DNA of 64,000 nt from Pontibacter sp. HSC-14F20 (GCF_019599265.1 NZ_JAHZTC010000012.1:62001-126000), one strand, 5' to 3'; shown: positions 26,369 to 36,045, numbered from the stretch's first letter. Numbers and translations are program-made. Notes: a model not told the origin generated them from the sequence alone.

Positions 26369-26457
26369 CGCTTTACCGAAAGCATGTATCCTATTGCGCA
26401 AAACATGTGTATCAATTTTAGGTTAATGCTGTATTAAAGCACAAAACCAGTTGGCAC

Positions 26458-27120
26458 ATGACCTTTACAATGACTTTTCGCTCTGAGAACAAACTACCTT
26501 TCCTTCGCAAGCCGCTACACATAGCTTATACTGCTATTTTCCTGGTTTTCCTGGCGTACACAGGCATTACCACACCAGACCTGCTCAACTGGCTCATCGA
26601 AAACTCGCTCACGCTTTCCGTGGTGATCCTTTTGGCGGCATTTTACAACATCTTCCGCCTCACCGATCCCAGCTATACCTTGATTTTCCTGTTTATGATG
26701 TTGCACGTGTACGGCAGCTACTACCAGTATGCCGACAACCCGTTTGGAGAATGGATGAAAGGACCGTTTAATTTCCAGCGCAACCATTACGACCGCCTGG
26801 TGCACTTTGGCTTCGGACTAATGCTCACATACCCACTGTATGAAATTGCAAGGCGTGGCTTTAACCTGAGCATTTTCTTAAGCAGTGTACTCACACTGTC
26901 GCTTGTTCTGTCGCTGGGCGCCTTGTACGAAATTGTAGAGTGGGTTGTGGCGGACCTTGTGTATGATGGAGATGAACAGGGAATGGCCTACCTGGGGATG
27001 CAGGGCGATATTTGGGATGCGCAAAAAGACATGGTGCTGGCCTTTGCAGGGGCTTGTATAGCCATTGGGTTTGCTATCGTCTTCCGCAGGCGCAAGCAAG
27101 CCGTTGGTTCTGAAAGCTAG
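26458..27120 (+). CDS. DUF2238 (YjdF-like) membrane protein
   Basis: 220 residues with about six helices. The conserved DUF2238 parts are HVYGSYYQYADNPFGEW, NHYDRLVHFGFGLMLTYP with conserved His and Asp, LGALYEIVEWVVADLV and the family signature GDIWDAQKDMVLAFAGA. The function is unknown; the conserved polar residues inside helices suggest an enzyme or metal binding. Single gene with a terminator 3 bases behind. The second ATG (26470) is an alternative start. Confidence 0.88.
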   Translation: MTFTMTFRSENKLPFLRKPLHIAYTAIFLVFLAYTGITTPDLLNWLIENSLTLSVVILLAAFYNIFRLTDPSYTLIFLFMMLHVYGSYYQYADNPFGEWMKGPFNFQRNHYDRLVHFGFGLMLTYPLYEIARRGFNLSIFLSSVLTLSLVLSLGALYEIVEWVVADLVYDGDEQGMAYLGMQGDIWDAQKDMVLAFAGACIAIGFAIVFRRRKQAVGSES

Positions 27121-27123
27121 CAC

Positions 27124-27167
27124 AAAAAAAGCCAGCTATACCTGATTGGCATAGCTGGCTTTTTTAA
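27124..27167. terminator. Bidirectional terminator
   Basis: AAAAAAAGCCAGCTAT pairs with ATAGCTGGCTTTTTT around an 11-base loop containing ACCTG. It serves the DUF2238 gene and the convergent OmpA gene. TATACCT spans the left arm and loop. Confidence 0.88.
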
Positions 27168-27181
27168 GATCTGTTTAATGA

Positions 27182-27847
27182 CTACAAATCACCCCGCTCA
27201 GCGGCTTTCTTCATTTTCTCATTTGCAAAGATCGCGATCTCTACACGACGGTTAGCCTGACGGCCAGCTGCTGTAGAGTTATCGGCTACCGGGTGGTCAA
27301 AAGCCCAGCCCTGTGTCGTGATGCGGGTACGTGCCACACCCTGCTGTGTAGTATAGTTAGCTACCGACTCAGCGCGACGCTCCGACAGACGTTGGTTTAG
27401 ATCACGGCTACCGGTGTTGTCGGTGTGGCCCTCAATAATCACGTTTGTATCTTCGTACTTCTTCAGCGTAGTTGCCAGCTGCTGAATGTCAGTTTGTGCA
27501 TTCGAACGCAGCTCTGCAGAGTTTACATCGAACAGGATACCGGAGTCGAAGGTAATTTTTATACCCTCGCCTACACGCTCTACTTTAGCATTTTCGAGGT
27601 CACGGCGCAGCTCTTCGGCCTGCTTGTCCATTCGGCGGCCAATCAGGGCACCAGCCGTACCACCTACGGCAGCACCAATAATAGCACCTGCTGCTGTGTT
27701 ACCGGCTACTTTACCAATTACACCACCTACTACGGCACCACCACCGGCACCGATGGCGCCGCCTTTGGCCGTACGACTGGCATTACAAGAACTAAATAAG
27801 AAGCCGAATACGGCCAGGACTAATAAATAAATTCTAATATGTTTCAT
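27182..27847 (-). CDS. OmpA-family lipoprotein with glycine zipper, copy 1
   Basis: 221 residues. Lipoprotein signal ending FLFSSC at residue 20. Glycine-zipper helix KGGAIGAGGGAVVGGVIGKV repeated into AAGAIIGAAVGGTAGALIGRRMDKQ (about 28-75), a short coiled segment (EELRRDLENAKVERVG), then an OmpA domain (about 100-205) with FDSGILFDVNSAEL, EGHTDNTGSRDLNQRLSERRA and the peptidoglycan-binding NRRVEIAI. It likely links the outer membrane to peptidoglycan. It is a close paralogue of the gene at 28168-28929, in the same orientation. Confidence 0.9.
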   Translation of the reverse strand: MKHIRIYLLVLAVFGFLFSSCNASRTAKGGAIGAGGGAVVGGVIGKVAGNTAAGAIIGAAVGGTAGALIGRRMDKQAEELRRDLENAKVERVGEGIKITFDSGILFDVNSAELRSNAQTDIQQLATTLKKYEDTNVIIEGHTDNTGSRDLNQRLSERRAESVANYTTQQGVARTRITTQGWAFDHPVADNSTAAGRQANRRVEIAIFANEKMKKAAERGDL

Positions 27848-28167
27848 TGTTTTTGCTTTTTAAATTTCAATTATAGTTGTCAGATTAAGCCCTTAATACT
27901 CAAAATGTATTAAAATGTTGTATCCGCATATAGCAGTTGCACTACTTATCACGCTCAAACTACTAATAACCAGCCCATTACCACTAAACCTTGTTATTCT
28001 GCATTAGACAAAGTATATACGTAAACTAATTACAGAATATGCAAAAGCCGTTAAAATGTGGCTTCTGCAGCCTGTAGAGCAGGTTTTCAATAAAAATCTG
28101 GTGCACAAAAAAGCGCCTGCCAGGTATACCCGACAGGCGCTTTCGTACAGGTGCTATACCTGATACC
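27848..28167. other. 320-base gap between the OmpA paralogues
   Basis: An A+T rich upstream region of copy 1 (27848 to about 28080), followed by the terminator of copy 2. No coding frame or clear TANNTTTG box was found; TACATTTTG on the minus strand near 27910 has one extra base. Confidence 0.4.
28107..28144 (-). terminator. Terminator of OmpA copy 2
   Basis: GCGCCTG pairs with CAGGCGC around a 14-base loop that contains CAGGTATACC. On the minus strand it is followed by TTTTTT. Confidence 0.82.
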
Positions 28168-28929
28168 TTATTTTACTTCACCGCTTTCGGCAGCTTTTTT
28201 CAGCTCCTCGTTTGCTACGATGATAACCTCCACACGGCGGTTTTGCTGGCGACCTTCTGCAGTTGTGTTGTCAGCAATAGGCTGATCAAAGGCATATCCT
28301 TTGGCCTCCATACGCGATGCTTCTACACCAAGTGTGCGGGCGTAGTTAGCTACCGACTGTGCACGGCGCTCAGATAAGCCCTGGTTCAGCTCACGGCTAC
28401 CCGTGTTGTCAGTATGGCCTTCGATGATGATGTTGGTGCCATCATACTTCTTCAGCGTCTCTGCCAGTTTAGCAATATCTTTCTTAGCAGCGGCGCTCAG
28501 TTCAGCTGAGTTCACAGCGAACAGGATACCAGAGTCGAAGTTAACGCGGATAGCCTCACCCACGCGCTCTACATTGGCGTTTTCCATGCTCTTCTCCAGT
28601 TCCTCAGCCTGCTTGTCCATACGGCGACCGATCACCGCACCAGTGGCACCACCTACAGCAGCACCTATAATGGCACCGGCTGCTGTGTTACCCATACGGT
28701 TACCGATGATACCACCTACAACAGCGCCGGAGCCAGCTCCGATAATACCGCCTTTGGTGGTTTTATTCATACCTGTCTTTTCCTGACCGGTAGTGCTTGT
28801 ATCAGTTCTGTTACCTGTTGTGGTTGACGTATCGCCTGTACCAGAAGTGGTAGGAGCTGTTGTCTGGCACGAAGTGAACAGCATAGTTACAGCCAGCATC
28901 GATGTCAACGATAGTTTTACTAATTTCAT
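28168..28929 (-). CDS. OmpA-family lipoprotein with glycine zipper, copy 2
   Basis: 253 residues from the ATG at 28929; 28935 is the other start. Lipoprotein signal with cleavage before Cys in TMLFTSCQTT. A Thr/Ser/Gly-rich linker (about 25-55) not found in copy 1, glycine zipper GGIIGAGSGAVVGGIIGNRM and AAGAIIGAAVGGATGAVIGRRMDKQ, and an OmpA domain with FDSGILFAVNSAEL, EGHTDNTGSRELNQGLSERRA and NRRVEVIIVANEELKK. Very similar to copy 1 apart from the linker, so a tandem duplication. It has a strong promoter match upstream and its own terminator, so it is expressed independently. Confidence 0.9.
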   Translation of the reverse strand: MKLVKLSLTSMLAVTMLFTSCQTTAPTTSGTGDTSTTTGNRTDTSTTGQEKTGMNKTTKGGIIGAGSGAVVGGIIGNRMGNTAAGAIIGAAVGGATGAVIGRRMDKQAEELEKSMENANVERVGEAIRVNFDSGILFAVNSAELSAAAKKDIAKLAETLKKYDGTNIIIEGHTDNTGSRELNQGLSERRAQSVANYARTLGVEASRMEAKGYAFDQPIADNTTAEGRQQNRRVEVIIVANEELKKAAESGEVK

Positions 28930-29023
28930 AGTCATGTGATAAAATTAAAAAAATGGTTATTGGTTGATAGTAGTATTACTTAATACGAGTTGTGTTGCTT
29001 TTGTGCTTTCGCAATACTAATGC

Positions 29024-29056
29024 CAAACGTAGGCACAATATTGTGCTTTACCCAAA
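29024..29056 (-). promoter_or_regulatory. Promoter of OmpA copy 2
   Basis: On the minus strand TTTG (29053-29056), 21 bases, then TACGTTTG (29024-29031): both Bacteroidota elements at the expected spacing. The start of transcription would be near 29016, giving a leader of about 85 bases. Confidence 0.7.
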
Positions 29057-29132
29057 CTATTACTTTCAGCTGCTGAAAAAGTTTGTTTGCACCCGCTCAG
29101 CTTATATTCTGTCATGTTTGAGTACTAGCACA

Positions 29133-29164
29133 AGAGCCTGTCAGCGACACTAACAGGCTCTTTT
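29133..29164. terminator. Terminator-like hairpin downstream of accD
   Basis: GAGCCTGT pairs with ACAGGCTC around an 11-base loop, followed on the plus strand by TTTTAG. It lies 25 bases behind accD on the minus strand and is its probable terminator. Confidence 0.65.
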
Positions 29165-29189
29165 AGTCTGAAATTTTAATGCAATCCGT

Positions 29190-30092
29190 CTATGCCGGCT
29201 TGGCAGCTTTCTGAACTTTGGCAGCACCGGCGTTTTCTGCAGTGGCAGGCATGATCATACCCAGCAGGTCAACCAGACGTTGCTTCAGTTCTTTGCGATC
29301 CACAATGAAGTCAAGGAAGCCGTGCTCCAATACAAACTCCGCACTCTGGAAGCCTTTCGGCAGGTCTTTGCCAATCGTTTCTTTGATAACACGAGGGCCG
29401 GCAAAACCAATCAGCGCACCCGGCTCGGCAATGTTAAAATCGCCCAGCATGGCGTAAGACGCAGTCACGCCACCAGTAGTCGGGTCGGTGAGCAGGGAAA
29501 TATAAGGCAGTTTTTCTTCTGAAAGCAGGGCTAGTTTAGCAGAGGTCTTGGCCATCTGCATCAGCGAGAAGCCTGCCTCCATCATGCGGGCACCACCCGA
29601 TTTTGAGATCATCATGAAAGGGGTGCGCGTCTTGCGGGCATGGTCAATGGCGCGGGCAATCTTTTCACCCACCACAGATCCCATAGAGCCGCCGATGTAG
29701 GCAAAGTCCATACAGGCGATGGTGATGTCTTTGCCACCGGACTTGCCGTAGGCAGTGCGCACGGCATCTTTCAAACCGGTTTTGCGCTCTGTTTCGACAA
29801 TGCGCTGCGGGTATGGCTTGGAGTCAGTGAAGTTCAGCGGGTCGCCCGAGCTCATGTCCTGATCCATTTCCGTGAATTTATTGTCGTCGAACAGGATGGC
29901 AAAATATTCCTTGGAGCCAATACGGTCGTGGTAGTTGCACTTCACGCAGGTCTTCAGGTTTTTGCGGTGCTCGGTCATGCTGGTCACTGTTTTGCAATCC
30001 GGGCACTTAAACCACAAGCCGTCCGGAGTTTCTTTCTTCTCCTCTGTCGGTGTGATAATTCCTTTTTCTACTCGTTTAAACCAAGGCATCAT
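29190..30092 (-). CDS. accD: Acetyl-CoA carboxylase carboxyltransferase subunit beta
   Basis: Beta subunit of the carboxyltransferase that makes malonyl-CoA, the first step of fatty acid synthesis; works with AccA, which is not in this window. 300 residues. An N-terminal zinc ribbon (CPDC ... CVKC, about residues 29-54) binds the partner or mRNA in E. coli, followed by the crotonase-like domain with [38 protein letters not shown] and [20 protein letters not shown] short Ala/Lys tail ends it. It starts at one of two adjacent ATGs (30092 or 30089) and has a well-formed promoter 80 bases upstream. Confidence 0.97.
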   Translation of the reverse strand: MMPWFKRVEKGIITPTEEKKETPDGLWFKCPDCKTVTSMTEHRKNLKTCVKCNYHDRIGSKEYFAILFDDNKFTEMDQDMSSGDPLNFTDSKPYPQRIVETERKTGLKDAVRTAYGKSGGKDITIACMDFAYIGGSMGSVVGEKIARAIDHARKTRTPFMMISKSGGARMMEAGFSLMQMAKTSAKLALLSEEKLPYISLLTDPTTGGVTASYAMLGDFNIAEPGALIGFAGPRVIKETIGKDLPKGFQSAEFVLEHGFLDFIVDRKELKQRLVDLLGMIMPATAENAGAAKVQKAAKPA

Positions 30093-30171
30093 AATCGTAT
30101 CGGGCGTGCGTGCTGCACATTAAATGGTTGTTCTGCCATACTCCTCTTTCCAAACCGGGCAGATTTGGGCA

Positions 30172-30202
30172 CAAATATAGCCTGCTCCGGAATACTCACA
30201 AA
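30172..30202 (-). promoter_or_regulatory. Promoter of accD
   Basis: Minus strand TTTG (30199-30202), 19 bases, TATATTTG (30172-30179), a full match to the Bacteroidota consensus. The -33 element lies within the loop of a GCCTGCT/AGCAGGC hairpin (30180-30223) that could terminate the upstream aldolase gene. Confidence 0.75.
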
Positions 30203-30223
30203 AGAGCAATTCCAAAGCAGGCT
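30180..30223 (-). terminator. Possible terminator of the aldolase gene
   Basis: GCCTGCT-CCGGAA pairs imperfectly with TTCC-AAAGCAGGC. On the minus strand it is followed by TATATTTG rather than a T run, so termination efficiency is uncertain. Confidence 0.45.
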
Positions 30224-30259
30224 GTAAAATTAGTTAATAATCAGCAGTTCTGCTACAGA

Positions 30260-31318
30260 TTACGCAAGTGTAATGTCGTTGGCCAGGTATACGTCCTGAA
30301 TCGCGTTCAGCAACTCCACGCCAACTTTCATGTCTTTCTGGAATGCCTTACGGCCAGAGATCAGGCCCATACCGCCTGCACGCTTGTTAATAACAGCTGT
30401 GCGCACAGCATCCGCCAGATCCGACTCACCTTTCGACTCACCACCGGAGTTGATCAGACCGGCACGGCCCATGTAGCAGTTTGCCACCTGGTAGCGAGCC
30501 AGGTCAATCGGGTTGTCAGAAGAAAGCTCCGAGTACATTTTCTCGTGGGTCTTGGCAAAACCAACCGCCTTGAAACCGCCGTTGTTCTCCGGCAATTTCT
30601 GCTTGATAATGTCGGCCTGAATCGTTACGCCCAGGTGGTTGGCCTGCGCTGTCAGGTCAGCTGCTACGTGGTAGTCTATACCATCTTTTTTGAAAGCATT
30701 GTTACGGGCATAGCACCAAAGAATAGTGGCCATACCTAACTGGTGCGCTCTTTCGAAGGCTTCTGCCACTTCTACGATCTGACGCGAAGACTCCTCAGAA
30801 CCGAAGTAAATGGTGGCACCCACAGCCGTAGCACCCAGGTTCCAGGCTTCGTCCACGGAGCCGAACATGATCTGGTCGAACTTGTTCGGGTAAGTCATCA
30901 GTTCGTTGTGGTTGATCTTCACTACAAACGGAATCTTATGGGCGTACTTTCTGGACATCATCGCCAGGTTACCAAACGTAGTGGCCACCGCGTTACAACC
31001 ACCCTCCATCGCTAATTTGATGATGTTCTCAGGATCGAAGTAAATCGGATTTGGAGCAAAAGAGGCACCAGCTGTGTGCTCTATACCTTGGTCCACGGGC
31101 AGGATGGACAGGTAACCGGTACCCGCCAGACGACCATGATTGAAGAGCTGCTGCAGGCTGCGTAATACCTGCGGGTTACGGTTAGACTGCGAGAACACAC
31201 GGTCTACGAAGTCAGGTCCCGGTGCCTGGATCAGGTCCTTGGAGATTGTTTTACTTTCATACTGAAGCAGGTTCTCCGCTTCAGAACCCAGTAAGGAAAC
31301 GATGTTATCGTACGACAT
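30260..31318 (-). CDS. fbaB: Class I fructose-bisphosphate aldolase, DhnA/FbaB type
   Basis: Schiff-base aldolase interconverting fructose-1,6-bisphosphate with glyceraldehyde-3-phosphate and dihydroxyacetone phosphate. 352 residues, TIM barrel. The catalytic lysine is K239 in [13 protein letters not shown]. Other conserved parts are [25 protein letters not shown] and the phosphate-binding ends SGGESKG and [14 protein letters not shown]. The family is common in Bacteroidota and archaea. Single gene. A -7 box TATATTTG lies 44 bases upstream. Confidence 0.93.
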   Translation of the reverse strand: MSYDNIVSLLGSEAENLLQYESKTISKDLIQAPGPDFVDRVFSQSNRNPQVLRSLQQLFNHGRLAGTGYLSILPVDQGIEHTAGASFAPNPIYFDPENIIKLAMEGGCNAVATTFGNLAMMSRKYAHKIPFVVKINHNELMTYPNKFDQIMFGSVDEAWNLGATAVGATIYFGSEESSRQIVEVAEAFERAHQLGMATILWCYARNNAFKKDGIDYHVAADLTAQANHLGVTIQADIIKQKLPENNGGFKAVGFAKTHEKMYSELSSDNPIDLARYQVANCYMGRAGLINSGGESKGESDLADAVRTAVINKRAGGMGLISGRKAFQKDMKVGVELLNAIQDVYLANDITLA

Positions 31319-31361
31319 TTTTTTAATGGTTTTTAATAAAGGGACGTATTGAATTGCAGGA

Positions 31362-31369
31362 CAAATATA
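31362..31369 (-). promoter_or_regulatory. Putative -7 box of the aldolase gene
   Basis: Minus strand TATATTTG, 43 bases before the start codon. No distinct -33 TTTG. Confidence 0.45.
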
Positions 31370-31587
31370 TAATGCTTTTGTATACTTCAGAAATTATCAT
31401 GCCTTCTGATTACTTCACAGATATACTGCCCCAACATACCGCATACCGCATTAAAATGTTGCTCTATACCTGACGATCAAAAAACTTTAAATTCCGGGTC
31501 TGTCTATACCTGATCATACCTAAACCTAATTCAATTCTGCACTCGTTATACAAAGCAGTAGGTATAAGCATGTTATGCACGTTCGAT

Positions 31588-32253
31588 ATGAAACGCAAAC
31601 TTCTTACAAACGCCTGGCTGCCACTTCTGTTACTGTTGACAGGTATAGCAGGCTGTACTTCTTCTACACAAATTATGGGGTCCTGGAAGAGCTCTGATAT
31701 CGAAGCTCAGAACTACCGGCGGGTGGTTGTGGCCGCCTTGACCGATAATCTGCTGGCCCGGCAGGAAGTGGAGAATGACCTGCAGGCGCAGCTGCAAACG
31801 CGCGGCATCCAGGCCACCCGCAGCATCGATTTGTTCCCGCCCTCAGCCACCGCCAAAGCCAGCCCTGATGTTAATCTGCTCATCGAGCGCATTAAAGCAG
31901 ACGGACACGATGCTATCCTCACCGCCGCTCTGGTAGACGAGCAAACTGAAACCCGCTATGTGCCCGGCAACATGGGGTATCGCCCTGTGACGCGATTTAT
32001 GTGGTATGGCAGTTTCAGGGGCTACTATACCTACTGGTACCCTACACTCTATGACCCGGGTTACTACACCGAGGACAAGGTATACTACCTCGAAACAAAC
32101 CTCTACGACATCAACACGGATCGCCTGGTATGGTCAGCACAGTCCAAGTCGCACAGCCCCCGTAGCCTGCGCAAGGCAGCCAGTAAATTTGCTGAGCTCA
32201 CCATACAAAAGATGATTGAAGACAATGTGCTTCCCGCTGTAGTAAGCCAATAA
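31588..32253 (+). CDS. Lipoprotein of unknown function (DUF4136-like)
   Basis: 221 residues from the ATG at 31588; the frame runs back to 31570. Lipoprotein signal MKRKLLTNAWLPLLLLLTGIAGC. The mature part begins TSSTQIMGSWKSSDIEAQNY, has a predicted alpha/beta domain (RRVVVAALTDNLLARQEVEN, HDAILTAALVDEQTE) and a Tyr/Trp-rich loop (MWYGSFRGYYTYWYPTLYDP) before YYLETNLYDINTDRLVWSAQ. The order of elements resembles DUF4136/LPP20-type lipoproteins. Probably in the outer membrane facing the periplasm. Single gene with a perfect terminator. Confidence 0.7.
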   Translation: MKRKLLTNAWLPLLLLLTGIAGCTSSTQIMGSWKSSDIEAQNYRRVVVAALTDNLLARQEVENDLQAQLQTRGIQATRSIDLFPPSATAKASPDVNLLIERIKADGHDAILTAALVDEQTETRYVPGNMGYRPVTRFMWYGSFRGYYTYWYPTLYDPGYYTEDKVYYLETNLYDINTDRLVWSAQSKSHSPRSLRKAASKFAELTIQKMIEDNVLPAVVSQ

Positions 32254-32283
32254 AAAAAGGCGCTCCATGGAGCGCCTTTTTTT
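32252..32283. terminator. Bidirectional terminator
   Basis: AAAAAAAGGCGCTCC pairs with GGAGCGCCTTTTTTT almost without a loop. Serves the lipoprotein gene and the convergent M28 gene. Confidence 0.88.
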
Positions 32284-32302
32284 ATGTTAGTCAGGTATAA
32301 CC

Positions 32303-33316
32303 TTACTCGTTATACAGCACGTGCAGCACAGTCTGGCCTACTGCTTTCAGGGTGTTTTTGCTGATGATGTCCATCGAGTCAGTATGGCGGTGATGATAGT
32401 GCCCGAAGTAGTCGTCCTGATTTGCCATGTTGTACTCAATGATGTCGATCATACGGATGCCGGCTATTGTATTTACATAGTAATGGTCGTCGGTTATGGC
32501 CGGAGCATTCACATACTTAAAGTAGTCGGAGTAACCGATCTTATTGCCGGCACGCCATACCTTGTCCACAATGTTGCGGGCATACTGCATGGAGGTGCCT
32601 TCGCGGGCAAATTTGGCATTCTCGGCGCCCACCATATCGAGCAGGATGCCATAGTTCGCTTTGTAATTCGGGGTGTGCTTGTTTTTGCTCCAGTGCTGCG
32701 AACCCAGGCACCAGTCGTCCTGCATGTAAGGGTAGTCACTGTTGTCAGGACGTCCGTAGTCTTCGCCGTCAAAGAAAATGATATCAATGCCTATACCTGG
32801 TTTTTGCTCAGCAGCCTGAATGGTGCGGGCAATCTCGAGCAGTACACCTACACCGCTGGCACCGTCGTTAGCACCGTCAATCGGTTTGTTCTGATCCTTG
32901 TCGTCTTTGTCGGCAAAGGGGCGTGTGTCCCAGTGAGCCGCCAGCAGTACCCGCTTGGCTGCGTTGGGGTTGATGGTGCCGATGATGTTGCGCAGATTCA
33001 GCATAGTACCGTCAAAAGCACGCGCCTGAAATGTCTGCACCTGTACCTCAGCACCGTAGCTTCTTAGTGTCTCGATCAGCCACTCCCCTGTTTTGTAATG
33101 CTCTGCCGTGTTGGGTACACGCGGCCCGAAAGCCACCTGATGATCTACAAAAAAGTAAGCAGAGTCCGCATTGAACTCCGGTGCGTGCACGATAGCTTCT
33201 TCCACCTCGGCAGTTGAAACGCGTTCACTGTTGCTTCCGTTCTCAGAAGAGTCGCAGCTGTTAAGCCCCATCGTACCAAACAGCAGCATGGCCAGTAGCT
33301 TCATATTATTCTTCAT
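32303..33316 (-). CDS. M28 family, glutaminyl-peptide cyclotransferase-like lipoprotein
   Basis: 337 residues. Lipoprotein signal ending GLNSC. The M28 zinc-peptidase fold has [25 protein letters not shown] (metal Asp), IFFDGEDYG (catalytic and metal acidic pair) and a late [16 protein letters not shown] (metal His). [11 protein letters not shown] and the single-zinc pattern resemble glutaminyl cyclases, which form N-terminal pyroglutamate; plain aminopeptidase activity is the alternative. Type IX secretion substrates often carry N-terminal Gln, and the window also holds sprA, so a role on exported proteins is an attractive inference. It overlaps the end of cysS by 11 bases; a second ATG (33304) would avoid this. 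Confidence 0.85.
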   Translation of the reverse strand: MKNNMKLLAMLLFGTMGLNSCDSSENGSNSERVSTAEVEEAIVHAPEFNADSAYFFVDHQVAFGPRVPNTAEHYKTGEWLIETLRSYGAEVQVQTFQARAFDGTMLNLRNIIGTINPNAAKRVLLAAHWDTRPFADKDDKDQNKPIDGANDGASGVGVLLEIARTIQAAEQKPGIGIDIIFFDGEDYGRPDNSDYPYMQDDWCLGSQHWSKNKHTPNYKANYGILLDMVGAENAKFAREGTSMQYARNIVDKVWRAGNKIGYSDYFKYVNAPAITDDHYYVNTIAGIRMIDIIEYNMANQDDYFGHYHHRHTDSMDIISKNTLKAVGQTVLHVLYNE

Positions 33317-34799
33317 AAGCCCAGTCTATTCCGGTTTTCAGGTCTTTTATCACGATGCCCTGCTTCTTCAGTTCAGCACGAATGGCATCTACCTTATCGT
33401 ACGCTTTATTCTCCTTGGCCTCTTTGTAGAAACTAAGTACCAGCCCCAGCATTTCTTCCATATCAGCGGTCGGCTCATCTTTCAGGCCCAGCACATCGGT
33501 TACCAGTTCGGTATAGGTTGAACGGATGGCATCGAAAGTGCCACGTGTCAGCGCCCCGATTTGCAACTGCCCCAGGTATAGGCTGTTGATTTTCTTGAGC
33601 AGGTTAAAGAGCGATGCAATCGTACGGGCCGTGTTCAGGTCGTCGTTCAGGCCACGGAAGCAATCTTCTGTCAGCTTGATCAGTTCTGCGTTCAGCTTCT
33701 CATCCGGTGCACCTATACCTTCTTCCGGATACTCCAGTTTCTCGAGTACGCGCAGGCCATTCATCAGCTTCCGATACCCTTTCTGGGCGGCTTGCAGTGC
33801 TTCGTTGCTAAAGTCGAGTGTGCTGCGGTAATGTGCCTGCAGGATAAAGAAACGAATCGTCATCGGGCTGTAGGCTTGCTCCAGCATTTTGTGGTTGCCG
33901 TTGAAGAGTTCGCTCAGGTTAATGAAGTTGCCCAGCGACTTACCCATTTTCTGGCCGTTCACCGTAATCATGTTGTTGTGCACCCAGTAACGGGCGGCAT
34001 CGGAGTGGCTGTGGCTGGCCTGGCTCTGCGCAATCTCGCATTCATGGTGTGGGAACATCAGGTCGAGTCCGCCACCATGTATATCGAAAGTTTCGCCAAG
34101 GTACTTGCGACTCATGGCCGAGCACTCGAGGTGCCAGCCCGGAAAGCCGTCGCTCCAGGGCGAAGGCCAGCGCATGATGTGCTGCGGCGATGCTTTTTTC
34201 CAGAGCGCAAAGTCCATTGGAGAACGCTTCTCGCCCTGTCCCTCAGTGTCGCGGGTGTTACTCAGCAGGTCCTCGATAATGCGGCCGGAAAGCTTGCCAT
34301 AGTTGTTATGCTTATGGTAGGCTGGCACGTCAAAGTATACCGAGCCGTTCACCTCGTAGGCCATCCCGTTTTCGAGTATCTCCTGTATCATCTGGATCTG
34401 CTCAATGATGTGACCGGAAGCACGTGGCTCTATATCCGGCGACTTCACGTTGAGCGTGGCCATGTCCTGCTGATATACATTGGTATAATGTTGCACCACT
34501 TCCATCGGCTCGAGGTGCTCCAGCTTGGCTCTTTTCTGAATCTTGTCTTCGCCTTCGTCAGCGTCGTTTTCCAGATGGCCAACGTCAGTGATGTTGCGCA
34601 CGTAGCGTACTTTGTAGCCCAGGTATTTGAGGTAACGGTACAGCACATCGAAGGTAACGGCACTGCGGGCATGGCCCAGGTGCGGCTCGCCGTATACTGT
34701 CGGCCCGCAGACATACATACCCACAAAGGGAGCGTGCAGCGGTTCGAACAGTTCTCGTTTGCGCGTAAGCGTATTGTACAGGTTCAGTTTGTGTTGCAT
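33306..34799 (-). CDS. cysS: Cysteine--tRNA ligase
   Basis: Class Ia synthetase charging tRNA-Cys. 497 residues from the ATG at 34799 ([14 protein letters not shown]); the frame continues to 34832 without similarity. HIGH-type motif PHLGHARS (about 39-46), zinc ligands C31, the Cys in [10 protein letters not shown] and the H/E pair in [11 protein letters not shown], and the KMSKS loop as KMGKSLGN. C-terminal helical DALR-like domain (about 350-497). All catalytic parts intact. The M28 gene starts within its last codons, suggesting translational coupling. Confidence 0.97.
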   Translation of the reverse strand: MQHKLNLYNTLTRKRELFEPLHAPFVGMYVCGPTVYGEPHLGHARSAVTFDVLYRYLKYLGYKVRYVRNITDVGHLENDADEGEDKIQKRAKLEHLEPMEVVQHYTNVYQQDMATLNVKSPDIEPRASGHIIEQIQMIQEILENGMAYEVNGSVYFDVPAYHKHNNYGKLSGRIIEDLLSNTRDTEGQGEKRSPMDFALWKKASPQHIMRWPSPWSDGFPGWHLECSAMSRKYLGETFDIHGGGLDLMFPHHECEIAQSQASHSHSDAARYWVHNNMITVNGQKMGKSLGNFINLSELFNGNHKMLEQAYSPMTIRFFILQAHYRSTLDFSNEALQAAQKGYRKLMNGLRVLEKLEYPEEGIGAPDEKLNAELIKLTEDCFRGLNDDLNTARTIASLFNLLKKINSLYLGQLQIGALTRGTFDAIRSTYTELVTDVLGLKDEPTADMEEMLGLVLSFYKEAKENKAYDKVDAIRAELKKQGIVIKDLKTGIDWAYEE

Positions 34800-34914
34800 G
34801 GTATGGATATGCACAGCATGCGCACAGGGCATGCCTTCTGTTTATACTTGATTTTCTCGGTTAACCTCACTGGCAAACCAAAGTTCAAAATTAAGAAAAT
34901 ATACCGTCAGTGCC

Positions 34915-36045
34915 TTACTCCTCCTTCGGCTTGATGACATAGGTGGCCGAGATGGGGAAGTGGTCAGAAAGCGGCATTTCGTAATGCGTTTTAAAATCGT
35001 AGGCCTCCAGCCCTTCGCTATAGAACTGGTTATCAATACGCAGGAATGGCAGCGGACCGTTGTAAGTGGCCCCCACTCCGTTACCGGCTTTCTCAAACGA
35101 GTTGTTCAGTTCACTTACCAATTGACTGTAGGTATAGCTAAACGGAATATCGTTGAAGTCGCCCGTCACAATAACCGGATAGGGTGAAGTTTTGACGTGG
35201 TCGAGTAACTGCTGTACCTGCATAGCCCGGGCCCGGAAACCCATGCGCAAACGACGAGCCAGGTTGCGGCTTTCTTTCTTAAAGCTCACTTCATCGCCAA
35301 TTGCAGAGTAGGTATTTTCGATATCTGCAGCCCTGATGCTCATCGACTGCAGGTGTACAGCATATACCCTAACCGTATCTCCTTTCACATTGATATCAAC
35401 CCAGGCGGCCCGGTTGGCACTGCGTTTTGAAGTATTTGAGAAGTAGAGCGTATTACCTCTTATGATAGGATATTTTGAGAAAATCACGACCCCAACGTCA
35501 GAAACAATACGGTCACTCTGGTAGGTCGACGAGAAAACATACCTGTCATATCGCTTCCCGATCCGGTTAAAATTATTGAACTCAGTAGAATTGACCCGGC
35601 TATAAAACTCCTGCAGACAGAACACATCGGCAGGGTGCGTAGCTACCCAATCCACCATCTCTTCCGACACACGCGGCACGCCCTCCACAATCTTTTCGTA
35701 AGCGTTAAAGATATGCACGTTGAAGCTGAGCACCTCGAGGGTTTTAGCGCCCATCGGCACTTCCTTATCCCATGAAACAGATAACAGCCGACCATAATGG
35801 TTCCAGCCTAGACCGATCACGGCAAGCGGCAGAAAAACATACCACGAGCGCTTCAGCAGCCAGTAAACAAAGAACAAAAAATTGAGGACAAGAGCACCGG
35901 GCAGCGAGAAGGCCATAAAGCCGGCAGGCCAGAATTCGTAGGGAGGCACGCGCATGCTCAACACACCCAGCAGCAACCAAAGTACCACCAGGATATTCAG
36001 GATCAGCCAGATTCTCCGGCGTATTTGTTTGAATGTACCTGCCAC
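34915..36045 (-). CDS. Membrane-anchored endonuclease/exonuclease/phosphatase family protein
   Basis: 376 residues. Three N-terminal helices (IWLILNILVVLWLLLGVLSM, FMAFSLPGALVLNFLFFVYW, YVFLPLAVIGLGW; residues about 12-95), then an EEP domain with LEVLSFNVHIFN (metal Asn), FCLQEFY (metal Glu), YAVHLQSM (His), VIVTGDFND (catalytic Asp and Asn) and LSDHFPISATY (terminal Asp-His). The domain faces the periplasm or outside. EEP enzymes include nucleases, sphingomyelinases and inositol phosphatases; the substrate is unknown. The start is a GTG. A -7 box TAAGTTTG (36051-36058) is only 5 bases upstream, hinting at a leaderless mRNA. Confidence 0.85.
   Translation of the reverse strand: MAGTFKQIRRRIWLILNILVVLWLLLGVLSMRVPPYEFWPAGFMAFSLPGALVLNFLFFVYWLLKRSWYVFLPLAVIGLGWNHYGRLLSVSWDKEVPMGAKTLEVLSFNVHIFNAYEKIVEGVPRVSEEMVDWVATHPADVFCLQEFYSRVNSTEFNNFNRIGKRYDRYVFSSTYQSDRIVSDVGVVIFSKYPIIRGNTLYFSNTSKRSANRAAWVDINVKGDTVRVYAVHLQSMSIRAADIENTYSAIGDEVSFKKESRNLARRLRMGFRARAMQVQQLLDHVKTSPYPVIVTGDFNDIPFSYTYSQLVSELNNSFEKAGNGVGATYNGPLPFLRIDNQFYSEGLEAYDFKTHYEMPLSDHFPISATYVIKPKEE

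Noticed and set aside
33792..34934. Long plus-strand frame (380 codons) opposite cysS
   Set aside because: It lies over the complete, well-conserved cysS gene and has the composition of an antisense shadow.
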